NCBI GenBank assembly: GCA_903960915.1
Contig: CAJCCO010000136.1
Coordinates: forward strand, 16,959-80,958
Direction of reading: 5' to 3'
DNA: 64,000 bases
DNA from: an uncultured beta proteobacterium
Lineage (GTDB): Bacteria > Pseudomonadota > Gammaproteobacteria > Burkholderiales > Burkholderiaceae_C
The notes below the pieces were generated by a model. The model saw nothing but the letters and a program-made list of their open reading frames with translations. It did not search any database and was not told where the DNA came from. This document shows positions 47,663 through 57,029 of this stretch, one piece after another. The position numbers and the translations under genes were made by a program. Within the stretch, counting starts at the first letter, position 1. Each line of letters begins with the position of its first letter.

Positions 47663-47728
47663 GGCAATAACTTCGTAGAGAATCGAGGATTATCCCCGCC
47701 CTGTTACCAACCCACGGTCCTTCTCCGC

Positions 47729-49084
47729 ATGTCCTCAGTTTTCAACTTCACCTTTGTGCCCTGGTTCCGGTCTGTGGCACCTTACATCCACAAATTTCGC
47801 AACCAGACCTTTGTGGTGGGCATTGCCGGAGAAGCCATCGCCGCCGGCAAATTGCCGCACCTGGCGCAAGACCTGGCAATGATTCAGAGCATGGGTGTCA
47901 AGGTGGTGCTGGTGCACGGTTTTCGCCCGCAGGTCAACGAGCAACTCCAGGCCAAAGGCCATTCGCCGCGCTACTCGCACGGCCTGCGCATTACCGACGA
48001 AGTGGCGCTGGACTGCGCCCAGGAAGCTGCCGGGCAATTGCGCTACGAAATTGAAGCGGCCTTCAGCCAAGGCTTGCCCAACACCCCCATGGCAGGCTCC
48101 ACGGTACGCGTGCTGTCGGGCAACTTCTTAACGGCCCGGCCAGTAGGCATTGTGGATGGCATTGATTTTCAGCACTCAGGCTTGGTGCGCAAGGTCGACA
48201 CGTCGGGCATCATGCGCACGCTGGACATGGGCGCCATGGTGCTGCTGTCGCCCTTTGGCTTCTCGCCCACCGGCGAAGCTTTCAACCTGACGATGGAAGA
48301 GGTGGCCACCTCGGTGGCGACCGCCTTGCAGGCCGACAAACTTATTTTTGTGACCGAGGTGCCCGGCATTCGCTTGCGCCCGAGCGAGCCAGAGAGTGAA
48401 GACAACCCCATCGACACCGAGCTGCCTTTGGCCATGGCCGAAAAACTGCTGGCAGAACTGCCCAGCGCCAACCTGCCCACCGACACAGCGTTCTACCTGC
48501 AACACTGCGTCAAAGCCTGTAAAAGTGGCGTGGAGCGCAGCCACATCATCCCGTTTGCCGTGGACGGAGCCATTCTGCTGGAAGTTTACGTACACGACGG
48601 CATTGGCACCATGGTGGTGGACGAGAAGCTGGAAAGCCTGCGTGAAGCCTCGGTGGACGATGTGGGCGGCATTTTGCAATTGATTGAACCGTTTGAAAAA
48701 GACGGGACTTTGGTCAAACGCAGCCGCACCGAGATTGAGCGAGATGTAGGCAATTACACGGTGATCGAGCACGACGGCGTAATCTTTGCCTGTGCCGCGC
48801 TCTACGCCTACCCGGAAGCGCGCACCGCTGAGATGGCGGCACTCACGGTGTCTCCCGAGGTGCAGGGGCAAGGCGATGGCGAGCGGGTCTTGAAACGCAT
48901 TGAACAGCGCGCCAGAGCGGCCGGACTTGAAAGCATTTTTGTGCTGACCACCCGCACCACCCACTGGTTCCTTAAGCGCGGCTTTGTACTGGTAGACCCG
49001 GAATGGTTGCCCGAAGCCCGCAAACGCAAGTACAACTGGGACCGCAAGAGCCAGGTGCTGGTGAAGAAACTGGGAAATTCCTGA
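47729..49084 (+). CDS. argA: N-acetylglutamate synthase ArgA
   Basis: 451 residues from ATG 47729. The N-terminal amino acid kinase-like domain (about 20-290, starting FVPWFRSVAPYIHKFRNQTF) binds the arginine feedback inhibitor. The C-terminal GNAT domain has the acetyl-CoA site VSPEVQGQGDGERVLKRIE. It carries out the first step of arginine synthesis from glutamate and acetyl-CoA. The in-frame extension to 47642 overlaps hrpA and is unlikely. Confidence 0.95.
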   Translation: MSSVFNFTFVPWFRSVAPYIHKFRNQTFVVGIAGEAIAAGKLPHLAQDLAMIQSMGVKVVLVHGFRPQVNEQLQAKGHSPRYSHGLRITDEVALDCAQEAAGQLRYEIEAAFSQGLPNTPMAGSTVRVLSGNFLTARPVGIVDGIDFQHSGLVRKVDTSGIMRTLDMGAMVLLSPFGFSPTGEAFNLTMEEVATSVATALQADKLIFVTEVPGIRLRPSEPESEDNPIDTELPLAMAEKLLAELPSANLPTDTAFYLQHCVKACKSGVERSHIIPFAVDGAILLEVYVHDGIGTMVVDEKLESLREASVDDVGGILQLIEPFEKDGTLVKRSRTEIERDVGNYTVIEHDGVIFACAALYAYPEARTAEMAALTVSPEVQGQGDGERVLKRIEQRARAAGLESIFVLTTRTTHWFLKRGFVLVDPEWLPEARKRKYNWDRKSQVLVKKLGNS

Positions 49085-49105
49085 AGGGCGAAAGCGGGAG
49101 CGCTG

Positions 49106-49130
49106 GCCCCGAGGCTTAAGCCTTCAGGGC
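49106..49130. other. Hairpin between convergent argA and dsbB
   Basis: A stem formed by GCCC/GGGC outside and the AGGCTTAAGCCT palindrome inside lies between the two stops. There is no T-tract, so it is only a possible terminator or a rho-dependent end. Confidence 0.35.
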
Positions 49131-49141
49131 TCGCAGGCGGG

Positions 49142-49651
49142 TCAGGTCGCCTGGCGTTTGATGAACTGTCGCCCTAAAAACAGCAGCATCAAAGCCGCCA
49201 AGCCGACAAAACACAGAAAAGACCAATTGGCGATGGAGCCGCCCAGAAAGGTCCAGTCGACTTTGGAGCAGTCACCACCGCCCTTGAAGACCATGGGAAT
49301 GACGCGCTGCATGGGGAAATTTTCGATCATGCCGTAGAGATCACGTCCGCAACTCACCACCTCAGGCGGGTACCACTGCAACCAACTCTGCCGCGCGGCC
49401 ACAAAAGCACCAAAGCCAGCGGCCAACAAGGTCAACAAGGCCATGAGGAGGTGCAAGCCCCTGGGCTTGCTCAGGGCCGCCAAGGCACAAAAGACAGTGA
49501 CCAGCACCAAGGCATACCTTTGCACGATGCACATGGGGCAGGGCTCAAGCCCAAGCACATGCTGCAAGTACAGACCGAATGCCAGCATGGCCAGGCAGGC
49601 CAGGCTCAGCAGGGCGAAGAAACGCCTGGGCGTCTTGTCCAGCACAGCCAT
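49142..49651 (-). CDS. dsbB: Disulfide bond formation protein B
   Basis: 169 residues from ATG 49651; a longer in-frame start at 49693 is possible and no good Shine-Dalgarno distinguishes them. Four membrane helices are visible. The first redox pair is in LEPCPMCIVQRYAL. The second pair is SCGRDL and DCSKVDW, in the long periplasmic loop. DsbB re-oxidises DsbA and passes electrons to quinone. Confidence 0.93.
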   Translation of the reverse strand: MAVLDKTPRRFFALLSLACLAMLAFGLYLQHVLGLEPCPMCIVQRYALVLVTVFCALAALSKPRGLHLLMALLTLLAAGFGAFVAARQSWLQWYPPEVVSCGRDLYGMIENFPMQRVIPMVFKGGGDCSKVDWTFLGGSIANWSFLCFVGLAALMLLFLGRQFIKRQAT

Positions 49652-49708
49652 GAAAGGTTGAAACAGCATGAAGAAGATGAAAGCCGGAGCCATGCAGCCC
49701 CGGGAAAC

Positions 49709-49939
49709 CTAGCTTTTGGCTTCGTCCAGCGCCTTGCAGGAAGGCGCACATACAGCCTGCGACTTGCCCAGGATCTTTTTGGAGACCATTTGCGAGCGGG
49801 CACGGTGCTTGCCGCACATGAAGCAGGACATGGTTGCCGCGCCAAACGACGTTGCCGCCGTGAAAGGGGAACCAGATACTTTGGATTTGTAACGCAGCCC
49901 GTCGGCCAGCATTGTCGTTTTGGTGTCAGCTTTTGCCAT
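49709..49939 (-). CDS. Small four-cysteine protein of unknown function
   Basis: 76 residues, charged, no signal peptide or helix long enough for a membrane span. Cys39 and Cys42 form SCFMCGKH, Cys64 and Cys68 form VCAPSCK. The spacing CxxC-x21-CxxxC suggests a small zinc or iron-sulfur binding protein. It reads toward dsbB on the same strand with 57 bp between. I do not recognise a named family, but the gene looks real because of its compact, cysteine-structured product and its isolated position. Confidence 0.6.
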   Translation of the reverse strand: MAKADTKTTMLADGLRYKSKVSGSPFTAATSFGAATMSCFMCGKHRARSQMVSKKILGKSQAVCAPSCKALDEAKS

Positions 49940-50139
49940 AAGTTAGATCATACTTGGGCCAGACTTGGGAACTGGCCATTATTAGGGGTAAAACGAGATT
50001 GAATAAGATCTCTCAGACCGATATTAGGCCACTGTTTCGAAAAGCAAGCAAAACCGACCCTGCAATGGGCCTGGAAAAGGTAAAGCTTGCTAAAGTCCAC
50101 CTCCTGTAGAAAACCTCCCCCTATCGTCGAAAGTGTCAA

Positions 50140-50412
50140 ATGGCTCGTACTGTGAATTGCATCAAACTTGGCCGCGAAGCCGAAGGTCTTGATTTCCCAC
50201 CCTACCCCGGTGAACTCGGCAAACGCCTGTGGGAAAGCGTCAGCAAAGAGGCCTGGGCAGCCTGGATGAAGCACCAAACTATGCTGGTCAACGAGAACCG
50301 CCTGAACTTGGCCGATGCCCGCGCCCGCCAGTACTTGGCGCGTCAGATGGAAAATCATTTTTTTGGCGATGGCGCAGACGCCGCCCAAGGCTACGTGCCC
50401 CCCAATCCCTGA
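50140..50412 (+). CDS. yggX: Fe(II)-trafficking/oxidative damage protection protein YggX
   Basis: 90 residues, the usual length. [20 protein letters not shown] and [20 protein letters not shown] are diagnostic. YggX protects iron-sulfur enzymes and is linked to MutY in many bacteria; here mnmC follows at 25 bp. The 200 bp upstream, shared with the small four-cysteine gene, show no gene and no sure promoter. Confidence 0.96.
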   Translation: MARTVNCIKLGREAEGLDFPPYPGELGKRLWESVSKEAWAAWMKHQTMLVNENRLNLADARARQYLARQMENHFFGDGADAAQGYVPPNP

Positions 50413-50436
50413 CACCTGTCATGTGCGCCCTGGCCA

Positions 50437-52272
50437 GTGGCTGACGCCTTGTTGGCCCCCCTCGGTCTTTCGCAGGCTTGGGCGGATCAGCCCGTCTGGC
50501 GAATTCTCGACACCCGATTTGACCCGGGGCTGCGTTTTCTAAGCGTCTGGCAAGCCTGGCGAAGCGATCCGCAGCGCCCGCGCGTGCTGCATTACGTGGC
50601 ACTCACCCCCCATGCGCCCGACCTTCAGGCGCTGTTGGCGCTGGCCAATAGCGAACCCCACTTGGAGCCACTGGCACCTGACTTGACCAGCCAGTGGTTT
50701 GGCCTGATGCCAGGCTTTCACCGGCTCATGTTTGAGGGCGGCCAGGTCATGCTGACCCTGTGCGTAGGTGAAACGCTGGGGCTGCTGCGCGACCAGCAGT
50801 TTCACGCCGACAGCATTTTTTTAGATCCCGGCCCCGAAGGGGGCAGTTGCTGGAACATCTGGACCACCAAGGCCCTGGCGCGCTGTAGCCGCCGCGGCAC
50901 CCACCTGGCCAACCTTTCACCAGCCCCCGAACGCCGGGCCGATCTGCTGCAATGCGGATTTGTGCCCAACGCAGACGGCACAATCGCAGCTGCCATCACC
51001 CGGCTTGAACACTTTGAATACCAACCGCGTTGGGTCATCCAACACAGCCGCAGCCGCCTGGGCCAAGCCATCGCTGAGCCAGGCACGTGCGCCGTGGTTG
51101 GCGCAGGTGTGGCCGGGGCCAGCGTGGCCGCAGCCCTGGCCCGGCGTGGCTGGCAAGTCCAGGTGTTGGACCAAGCCGATGCACCCGCCGCAGGGGCGTC
51201 GGGGCTGCCGGTAGGCTTGGTGGTGCCGCATGTGTCCGGCGACGACTGCGCTCTGTCGCGGCTCTCGCGCGCTGGTGTGCGTCTGATGCTGCACCAGGCC
51301 CGCACGCTGCTGCAAGCCGGCCTCGACTGGGACCAGACAGGCACGCTGGAGCGCTGTCTTGAGGGCATCACCACCCTGCCCCACGCTGACTCGGCTTACG
51401 CACAAGAATGGAGCCGCCTGGTCTCGGGGGAATCTTCTCCACAGTCACATCAAAGCTGGGCTGACGTTTTGCAGCCCGGCACCGGCCACCAGGCGCTTTG
51501 GCACACCCAAGCTGCCTGGCTCAAGCCAGCCCAGTTAATTAAAGCCTGGTTGCGCCAGCCGGGTGTCCGGTTTCAGGGAAGCAGCCAGGTCGCTGGGCTG
51601 CGTCTGGCAGCCGGTCAATGGGAACTGCTTGACGCCCAAGGCCAACTGCTGGCACGGGCCCAGCGCGTGGTGCTGGCCAACGCCATTGAGGCACGCCGCC
51701 TGGTCGCGCAGTTGCACCCGCAACTGGCACCCCACCCGGGTCGTGAGCGCCAGATGGCGGCCCTGCACGGCATGCACGGGCAACTGTCCTGGGGCCGTCA
51801 TGTAGACACCGACGCGAAGGAGGACAAAGCCAGCTTTGCGCCCTACCCCGTGAACGGTGCAGGCAGCGTAGTGGCCCACGTGCCCACCGACTTGGGACCG
51901 GCCTGGTTTGTCGGCGCCAGCTACACGCCAGACCGACAGCCGCCACCTAGCCCAGCGCAACTGCACGCCTACAACCTCCAGCGTTTGCAGCGTATTCAAC
52001 CGCAAACCGCACGCGTGCTGGCTGCCCGGTTTGACTCAGGCGCTGTCAACGCCTGGTCCAACACCCGATGCGTCACCCTGGACCGCCTACCCCTGGTCGG
52101 ACCGCTCGACGCTGATGACCACGCGGGCGTTTGGATGTGCGCTGGCATGGGCTCGCGGGGCCTGAGCCTGTCGGTGCTTTCTGCTGAACTTCTGGCCGCT
52201 CAGTGGGGCGGCGAACCGCTCCCCCTGGAGGCGACGCTGGCCGCCAGTTTGCATGCCTTGCGAGGCGGATAG
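50437..52272 (+). CDS. mnmC: MnmC oxidoreductase with degenerate, N-truncated methyltransferase domain
   Basis: 611 residues from GTG 50437; the in-frame upstream stop at 50410 leaves no room for the usual first 35-40 residues of MnmC. The MnmD-like half (1-200) keeps the overall pattern, but the SAM motif normally like GFGTGLNFL reads RFDPGLRFL (27-35), and the usual DGFAP-x-NP-x-W reads DPGPEGGSCWNIW (130-142). The FAD half is sound: VVGAGVAGASVAAAL from 220. MnmC(o) removes the carboxymethyl of cmnm5s2U34 in tRNA; the following methylation is probably lost from this protein. Confidence 0.85.
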   Translation: MADALLAPLGLSQAWADQPVWRILDTRFDPGLRFLSVWQAWRSDPQRPRVLHYVALTPHAPDLQALLALANSEPHLEPLAPDLTSQWFGLMPGFHRLMFEGGQVMLTLCVGETLGLLRDQQFHADSIFLDPGPEGGSCWNIWTTKALARCSRRGTHLANLSPAPERRADLLQCGFVPNADGTIAAAITRLEHFEYQPRWVIQHSRSRLGQAIAEPGTCAVVGAGVAGASVAAALARRGWQVQVLDQADAPAAGASGLPVGLVVPHVSGDDCALSRLSRAGVRLMLHQARTLLQAGLDWDQTGTLERCLEGITTLPHADSAYAQEWSRLVSGESSPQSHQSWADVLQPGTGHQALWHTQAAWLKPAQLIKAWLRQPGVRFQGSSQVAGLRLAAGQWELLDAQGQLLARAQRVVLANAIEARRLVAQLHPQLAPHPGRERQMAALHGMHGQLSWGRHVDTDAKEDKASFAPYPVNGAGSVVAHVPTDLGPAWFVGASYTPDRQPPPSPAQLHAYNLQRLQRIQPQTARVLAARFDSGAVNAWSNTRCVTLDRLPLVGPLDADDHAGVWMCAGMGSRGLSLSVLSAELLAAQWGGEPLPLEATLAASLHALRGG

Positions 52273-52278
52273 TCCGCC
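52264..52278. promoter_or_regulatory. Inverted repeat over the mnmC stop, upstream of the nucleoside operon
   Basis: GGCGGA and TCCGCC flank the TAG stop of mnmC with a three-base gap. It sits about 40 bp before the BMP gene and next to a CATAAT box. It may be an operator for the nucleoside operon or a small hairpin; no T-tract follows. Confidence 0.3.
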
Positions 52279-52316
52279 ATAATGAATGTCCCCAATCCTT
52301 CTGGAACGCGTTAATC

Positions 52317-53312
52317 ATGAACTTCAAATCTCTCTCACTGATCGCCAGCGCCACTTTGTTGACCCTGGGCGCGCAGGCGGCCGACCCCAAACTCGCGGTC
52401 ATTTACGGCGGCGGTGGCAAGTTTGACAAGTCATTCAACCAGTCTGCCTACGAGGGCGCGGAGCGCTTCAAGAAAGAGACCAAGATCAATTACCTGGAAG
52501 CGCAAATCACGGCAGACGCCCAAAGCGAGCAAGTCTTGCGCAGCATGGCCCGCAAAAATGTCGACCTGGTCATTTCCATCGGGTTCTCCATGACCAGCGC
52601 GGTTGCCACCGTCTCCAAAGAATTCCCCAAAGTCAAGTTCATGATCGTGGACGATGAAGTCAAAGGCGACAACGTCAACTCCGTCAAATTCAAGGAGCAA
52701 GAAGGCTCCTACCTGGTGGGCGTGGCTGCCGCACTGGCCAGCAAGAGCCACAAGGTGGGCTTTGTAGGTGGCATGGATATTCCGCTGATTCGCGCCTTTG
52801 GTTGCGGCTACGCGCAAGGGGCCAAGGCGGCCGATGCCAAGGTTGAAATCACGCAGAACATGGTGGGCACCACCCCAGCCGCTTGGAGCGATCCGGCCAA
52901 AGGTGGCGAACTGGCACGCGCCCAGTTTGACCGTGGCGTGGACGTGGTGTTTGCAGCCGCCGGCGGCAGCGGCATGGGCGCCTTGCAAGCGGCCAAAGAC
53001 AAAAACAAACTCGGCATTGGCGTGGACTCCAACCAGAACCCGCTGTTCCCCGGCTTCATCCTGACCTCCATGCTCAAGCGCGTGGACAACGCGGTCTATG
53101 ACGGCTTCATGAGCGTCAAAAAAGGAACCTGGAAAGCTGGCGTGACCGAAAAAGGCCTGAAGGAAGGTGGCGTGGACTGGGCGCTTGACGAGAACAACCG
53201 CAAACTCATCACCCCCGCCATGGAAGCCCGCATCAAGCAGGCCAGCCAGGACATTTTGTCGGGCAAAGTCAAGGTGGTGGACTACCGCGCCGCCAACAGC
53301 TGCCCCGTCTAA
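52317..53312 (+). CDS. BMP-family nucleoside-binding periplasmic protein (PnrA-like)
   Basis: 331 residues from ATG 52317, with a clear signal peptide (KSLSLIASATLLTLGAQA, cut before ADPKL). The Bmp domain shows VIYGGGGKFDKSFNQSAYEGAERF, IGFSMTSAV and VGVAAALASKSHKVGFVGGMDIPLI. PnrA-type proteins bind purine or pyrimidine nucleosides. It is the first gene of the uptake and salvage operon; longer in-frame starts overlap mnmC. Confidence 0.93.
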   Translation: MNFKSLSLIASATLLTLGAQAADPKLAVIYGGGGKFDKSFNQSAYEGAERFKKETKINYLEAQITADAQSEQVLRSMARKNVDLVISIGFSMTSAVATVSKEFPKVKFMIVDDEVKGDNVNSVKFKEQEGSYLVGVAAALASKSHKVGFVGGMDIPLIRAFGCGYAQGAKAADAKVEITQNMVGTTPAAWSDPAKGGELARAQFDRGVDVVFAAAGGSGMGALQAAKDKNKLGIGVDSNQNPLFPGFILTSMLKRVDNAVYDGFMSVKKGTWKAGVTEKGLKEGGVDWALDENNRKLITPAMEARIKQASQDILSGKVKVVDYRAANSCPV

Positions 53313-53360
53313 GTCCTTGTTTTGAAGCCCTTGCTTCGCGCCTGATGCCTTGACCGCACC

Positions 53361-54890
53361 ATGACCACGGCTGTTGCCTTTCACAACATCAGCAAGCAGT
53401 TTGGGGCCGTCAAGGCCAATCATGCGGTGAGCTTTGCCATTCGCAAAGGCTCGATTCATGGCGTGGTAGGTGAAAACGGCGCGGGCAAATCTACCTTGAT
53501 GAGCATTCTGTACGGCTATTACCAGGCCGACAGTGGCGACATAGAGCTAGACGGTCAGCGGGTTGCCATTCGCAGCAGCACCGACGCCATCGCCCACGGC
53601 ATTGGCATGGTGCACCAGCACTTCATGCTGGTGGACAACTTCACCGTGCTGGAAAACATCATGCTGGGCTTTGAAGGCGCCGGCGTTTTGAGCCAGCGCT
53701 TCAAGGCCGCAGAAATTAGGCTGCGCAGCATTTGCGCCCAGTACGCTTTGCAAGTAGACCCGCAGGCGCTGGTCAGCAGCCTGTCGGTGGGGGCGCAGCA
53801 GCGGGTAGAGATTTTGAAGCTGATTTTTCGCGGTGCCGCGGTGCTCATTCTGGATGAACCCACCGCCGTGCTCACGCCCCAAGAAACCGATTCGCTGTTT
53901 GAAATACTGCGGCTGTTTCGTGACCAGGGCAAAACCATCATTCTCATCACCCACAAGTTGCAGGAAATCTTTGCACTCACCGACCGCGTGACGGTGATGC
54001 GCGCAGGCCAGGTGGTGGGCGAAGTTGACACCCAAAGCAGCAGCCGCGAGGCCGTTGCCCGCCTGATGATTGGCCGACAGATTGAAAGTCACCTGAGCCG
54101 TGCTGCCTTTGCACCCGGCGCTGACGTGCTGCAAGTGCAACACCTGTGCCTTCACAACGCGCAAGGCTACGCGCTGCTTGATGACCTGAGTTTCACCGTG
54201 CGTGCCGGCGAGATTGTGGCGATTGCAGGGGTTTCCGGCAACGGCCAAACCGAGTTGCTTGAAGTGCTGGCCGGCATGAAGCTGCCCAGCGCCGGCGAAC
54301 TCACACTTTCAGGCCAAACCCTGCCCTATGTCGGCAAAACCCAGGCCGATGGGCTGCCCGGTATTTATCGGCAACTCGGCATTGCCCACGCGCCAGAAGA
54401 CCGCCTGCGCGATGGCCTGGTCAAAGAACACAGCGTCATGCTCAACACCATCTTGGGTCAGCAAGACAAGCCGGCATTCAAGCAGGGCCTGCTGCTGGTG
54501 CCGCAAAAAATACTGGCGCACGCGGTACAACTGATCAAGGCGTTTGACGTGCGTCCAGCCGACCCGCAATTGCGCGTGGGCCAGTTGTCCGGCGGCAACC
54601 AGCAAAAAGTGGTGTTGGCGCGCGAAGTATCCAGCGCCCCCCGACTTCTATTGGTGGGGCAAGCCACGCGCGGTGTGGACATTGGTTCGGTGGAGACCAT
54701 CCACCGGCGCTTGCTTGAACTGCGCGACGCCGGCATTGCCATCGTCCTGGTCTCGGTTGAGCTGGAAGAAATTCGCGCCCTGGCTGACCGCATTCTGGTC
54801 ATGTGCGCCGGCAAGATCACGGGTGAACTCCAGGCCCATGAATTTGACACCACCCGCATTGGCCTGCTGATGGGCGGGGTGAGCCCATGA
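53361..54890 (+). CDS. Nucleoside ABC importer ATPase (two ABC domains)
   Basis: 509 residues of the RbsA/NupA type. The first domain has a full Walker A GENGAGKS (37-44) and Walker B LILDEPT. The second has a degenerate Walker A GVSGNGQTEL, and LSGGNQQKVVLAREV as signature, the usual asymmetric pattern in this family. It powers the two permeases downstream, and its stop overlaps the next start as ATGA. Confidence 0.94.
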   Translation: MTTAVAFHNISKQFGAVKANHAVSFAIRKGSIHGVVGENGAGKSTLMSILYGYYQADSGDIELDGQRVAIRSSTDAIAHGIGMVHQHFMLVDNFTVLENIMLGFEGAGVLSQRFKAAEIRLRSICAQYALQVDPQALVSSLSVGAQQRVEILKLIFRGAAVLILDEPTAVLTPQETDSLFEILRLFRDQGKTIILITHKLQEIFALTDRVTVMRAGQVVGEVDTQSSSREAVARLMIGRQIESHLSRAAFAPGADVLQVQHLCLHNAQGYALLDDLSFTVRAGEIVAIAGVSGNGQTELLEVLAGMKLPSAGELTLSGQTLPYVGKTQADGLPGIYRQLGIAHAPEDRLRDGLVKEHSVMLNTILGQQDKPAFKQGLLLVPQKILAHAVQLIKAFDVRPADPQLRVGQLSGGNQQKVVLAREVSSAPRLLLVGQATRGVDIGSVETIHRRLLELRDAGIAIVLVSVELEEIRALADRILVMCAGKITGELQAHEFDTTRIGLLMGGVSP

Positions 54891-55999
54891 ACCCGCACAA
54901 CCTGCCGCGCTGGGCCACCGGCTTGCTCTTGCCCGTGCTCAACCTGCTGTCAGCCCTGCTGGTGGCCGGGTTGGTGATTCTGGCATTGGGCGAGAGCCCC
55001 ACCGAGTCACTGGCCATTTTGGTAAATAGCGCCTACCTCAACCCGGAAGGCCTGGGTTACACCCTGTTTTACGCCACCACCTTTCTGTTTACCGGGTTAG
55101 CGGTGGCGTTTGCGCTGCATGCCGGCTTGTTCAATATTGGCGGCGAAGGCCAGATGTACCTGGGCGGCCTGGGCATGGGCCTGGTACTGCTGGCGCTGGA
55201 CAGCCGCCTGCCGGGCTACCTGCTGATTCCACTGGCCTTGATCGGGAGTGCCGCTTTTGGCGCTGCCTGGGCCTTTGTGCCAGGCTATTTGCAGGCCAAA
55301 CGTGGCAGCCACATTGTGGTGACCACCATCATGTTCAACTTCATCGCCGCCAACCTGATGAATTACGTGATCGTCAGCTTGCTGGTACCGGTGGGGCAGC
55401 AAACCACCGCTAGCCGCGAATTTGCCAAGAGCGCCTGGCTGCCACGCCTCAATGAGTGGCTGCCGGGCCTGGGACAGACGCCCTTGAACATCAGCTTCCT
55501 GCTGGCCCTGTTGGCCGCAGCAGGCTACGCCGTGCTGGTGTGGCGCACCTCCTGGGGCTACCGGGTGCGCACCGTGGGCGCCAACCCGCAGGCGGCGCAC
55601 TACGCCGGCATCTCGATACAGAACACCCTTATCTCGGTCATGGCGATATCCGGTGCGCTGGCCGGGGTGGCGGCCCTCAACAGTGAGATGGGCTCAACGC
55701 ACCGCCTCGGTCTTAACTTCACCGCGGGCGCCGGCTTTGTCGGTATTGCGGTGGCCTTGATGGGGCGCAAGCATCCACTGGGCATGTTTTTTTCTGCGCT
55801 GCTGTTTGGTGGCCTGATTCAGGGCGGGTTTGATCTTTCCCTGGAAAAACCCAATATTCCACCCGAGACCTTTGTCTTCATTCAGGGCCTGATCATCCTG
55901 TTCTGTGGCGCGCTAGAGAACCTCTACGCCCCAGCCCTGGCGGCGCTGCTGGCGCGTTGGCCTACCCGCACCGCCACCACCTCTTTGAGTGAACGCTGA
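54887..55999 (+). CDS. Nucleoside ABC importer permease 1
   Basis: 370-residue membrane protein of the BPD_transp_2 (RbsC/NupP-like) family with about ten helices. FNIGGEGQMYLGGLG and RTVGANPQAAHYAGI are the conserved cytoplasmic and helix-cap motifs. The end overlaps the next start by one base (TGATG). Confidence 0.93.
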   Translation: MNPHNLPRWATGLLLPVLNLLSALLVAGLVILALGESPTESLAILVNSAYLNPEGLGYTLFYATTFLFTGLAVAFALHAGLFNIGGEGQMYLGGLGMGLVLLALDSRLPGYLLIPLALIGSAAFGAAWAFVPGYLQAKRGSHIVVTTIMFNFIAANLMNYVIVSLLVPVGQQTTASREFAKSAWLPRLNEWLPGLGQTPLNISFLLALLAAAGYAVLVWRTSWGYRVRTVGANPQAAHYAGISIQNTLISVMAISGALAGVAALNSEMGSTHRLGLNFTAGAGFVGIAVALMGRKHPLGMFFSALLFGGLIQGGFDLSLEKPNIPPETFVFIQGLIILFCGALENLYAPALAALLARWPTRTATTSLSER

Positions 56000-56964
56000 T
56001 GGACGACCTGCAACTCTCCAGCATTCTGGTGGCCATGGTGCGCAGTGCGCCGGTGCTGATTTTTGCGGCGCTGGGGGGCTTGTTTGCCGAGCGCGCGGGC
56101 GTGGTGGACTTGTGCCTCGAAGGCAAGATTCTGGTGGCGGCCTTCACCGCTGCGGCGGTGGCGCATGTCACGCAAAACCCCTGGCTTGGCTTGCTGGCGG
56201 CCATTTTCGCGACCTGCTTGGTGGCCTTGCTGCACGCTTATGTCTGCATCAACCAACAAGGCAACCAATTGATCTCGGGCATGGCCATCAACATCACGGC
56301 CAGCGGCCTGACCTTTGTGCTGGCGCAGTTTTTCTTTCAACTCGGTGGGCGCACGCCCAACCTGGACGCCGGCCGTTTTGCCGTGCTCAATTTTCCCGGC
56401 GCAGCCAGCGTGGCAGACCTACCGCTTGTGGGCTGGCTGTATGGCCATTTGCTCGGTGGGCACACGGCACTGGTGTACCTGGCGTTTTTGCTGATTCCCC
56501 TGGTGCACTGGATCATTCAGCACACCCGCTTTGGGCTGCGCCTGCGTGCCGTGGGTGAGAACCCGCATGCGGCCGACACAGCGGGCGTCAGTGTGCACGG
56601 TGTGCGCTATGCCGCGCTGTTGTGCGGGGGGCTGCTGTGTGCGTTTTCAGGCACTTACCTGGCCATTGTGCAAAGCGGCTTTTTCTTGCGCGACATGTCG
56701 GCCGGCAACGGTTTTTTAGCCCTGGCCGCCTTGGTATTTGGCAGTTGGCGCCCGGTACACACGGCGCTAGGCTGCTTGATGTTTGGTTTTTTCAATGCCT
56801 TGCAAATGCAGGCTGAAGGCCTGGTTTTCCCATGGATCGGCAAAGTCCCCGGCTCGCTGATTCAGATGATTCCTTATGTCTTCACGGTGGTGATACTGGC
56901 CGGGCTCATGGCGCGCTCGGTTGCGCCCAAGGCCATTGGTGTGCCGTTTGTTAAATCACGGTAA
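55999..56964 (+). CDS. Nucleoside ABC importer permease 2
   Basis: 321 residues, same family as the preceding permease and its partner (NupQ-like). It begins with SSILVAMVRSAPVLIFAALGG and has LFAERAGVVDLCLEGKILVA and RAVGENPHAADTAGVSV. It is translationally coupled to permease 1. A 65-bp gap separates it from the kinase gene. Confidence 0.93.
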   Translation: MDDLQLSSILVAMVRSAPVLIFAALGGLFAERAGVVDLCLEGKILVAAFTAAAVAHVTQNPWLGLLAAIFATCLVALLHAYVCINQQGNQLISGMAINITASGLTFVLAQFFFQLGGRTPNLDAGRFAVLNFPGAASVADLPLVGWLYGHLLGGHTALVYLAFLLIPLVHWIIQHTRFGLRLRAVGENPHAADTAGVSVHGVRYAALLCGGLLCAFSGTYLAIVQSGFFLRDMSAGNGFLALAALVFGSWRPVHTALGCLMFGFFNALQMQAEGLVFPWIGKVPGSLIQMIPYVFTVVILAGLMARSVAPKAIGVPFVKSR

Positions 56965-57029
56965 CACGTTCTTTACAGCCTCGTTTTGCAGCCCTGTAAT
57001 TCACAACCTACTTCCACTTGCCCTGAACC

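Noticed and set aside
50229..50542. A sequencing frameshift hiding the missing MnmC N-terminus
   Set aside because: None of the frames upstream of 50437 encodes a MnmD-like start; the sequence there is the yggX gene and its shadows.
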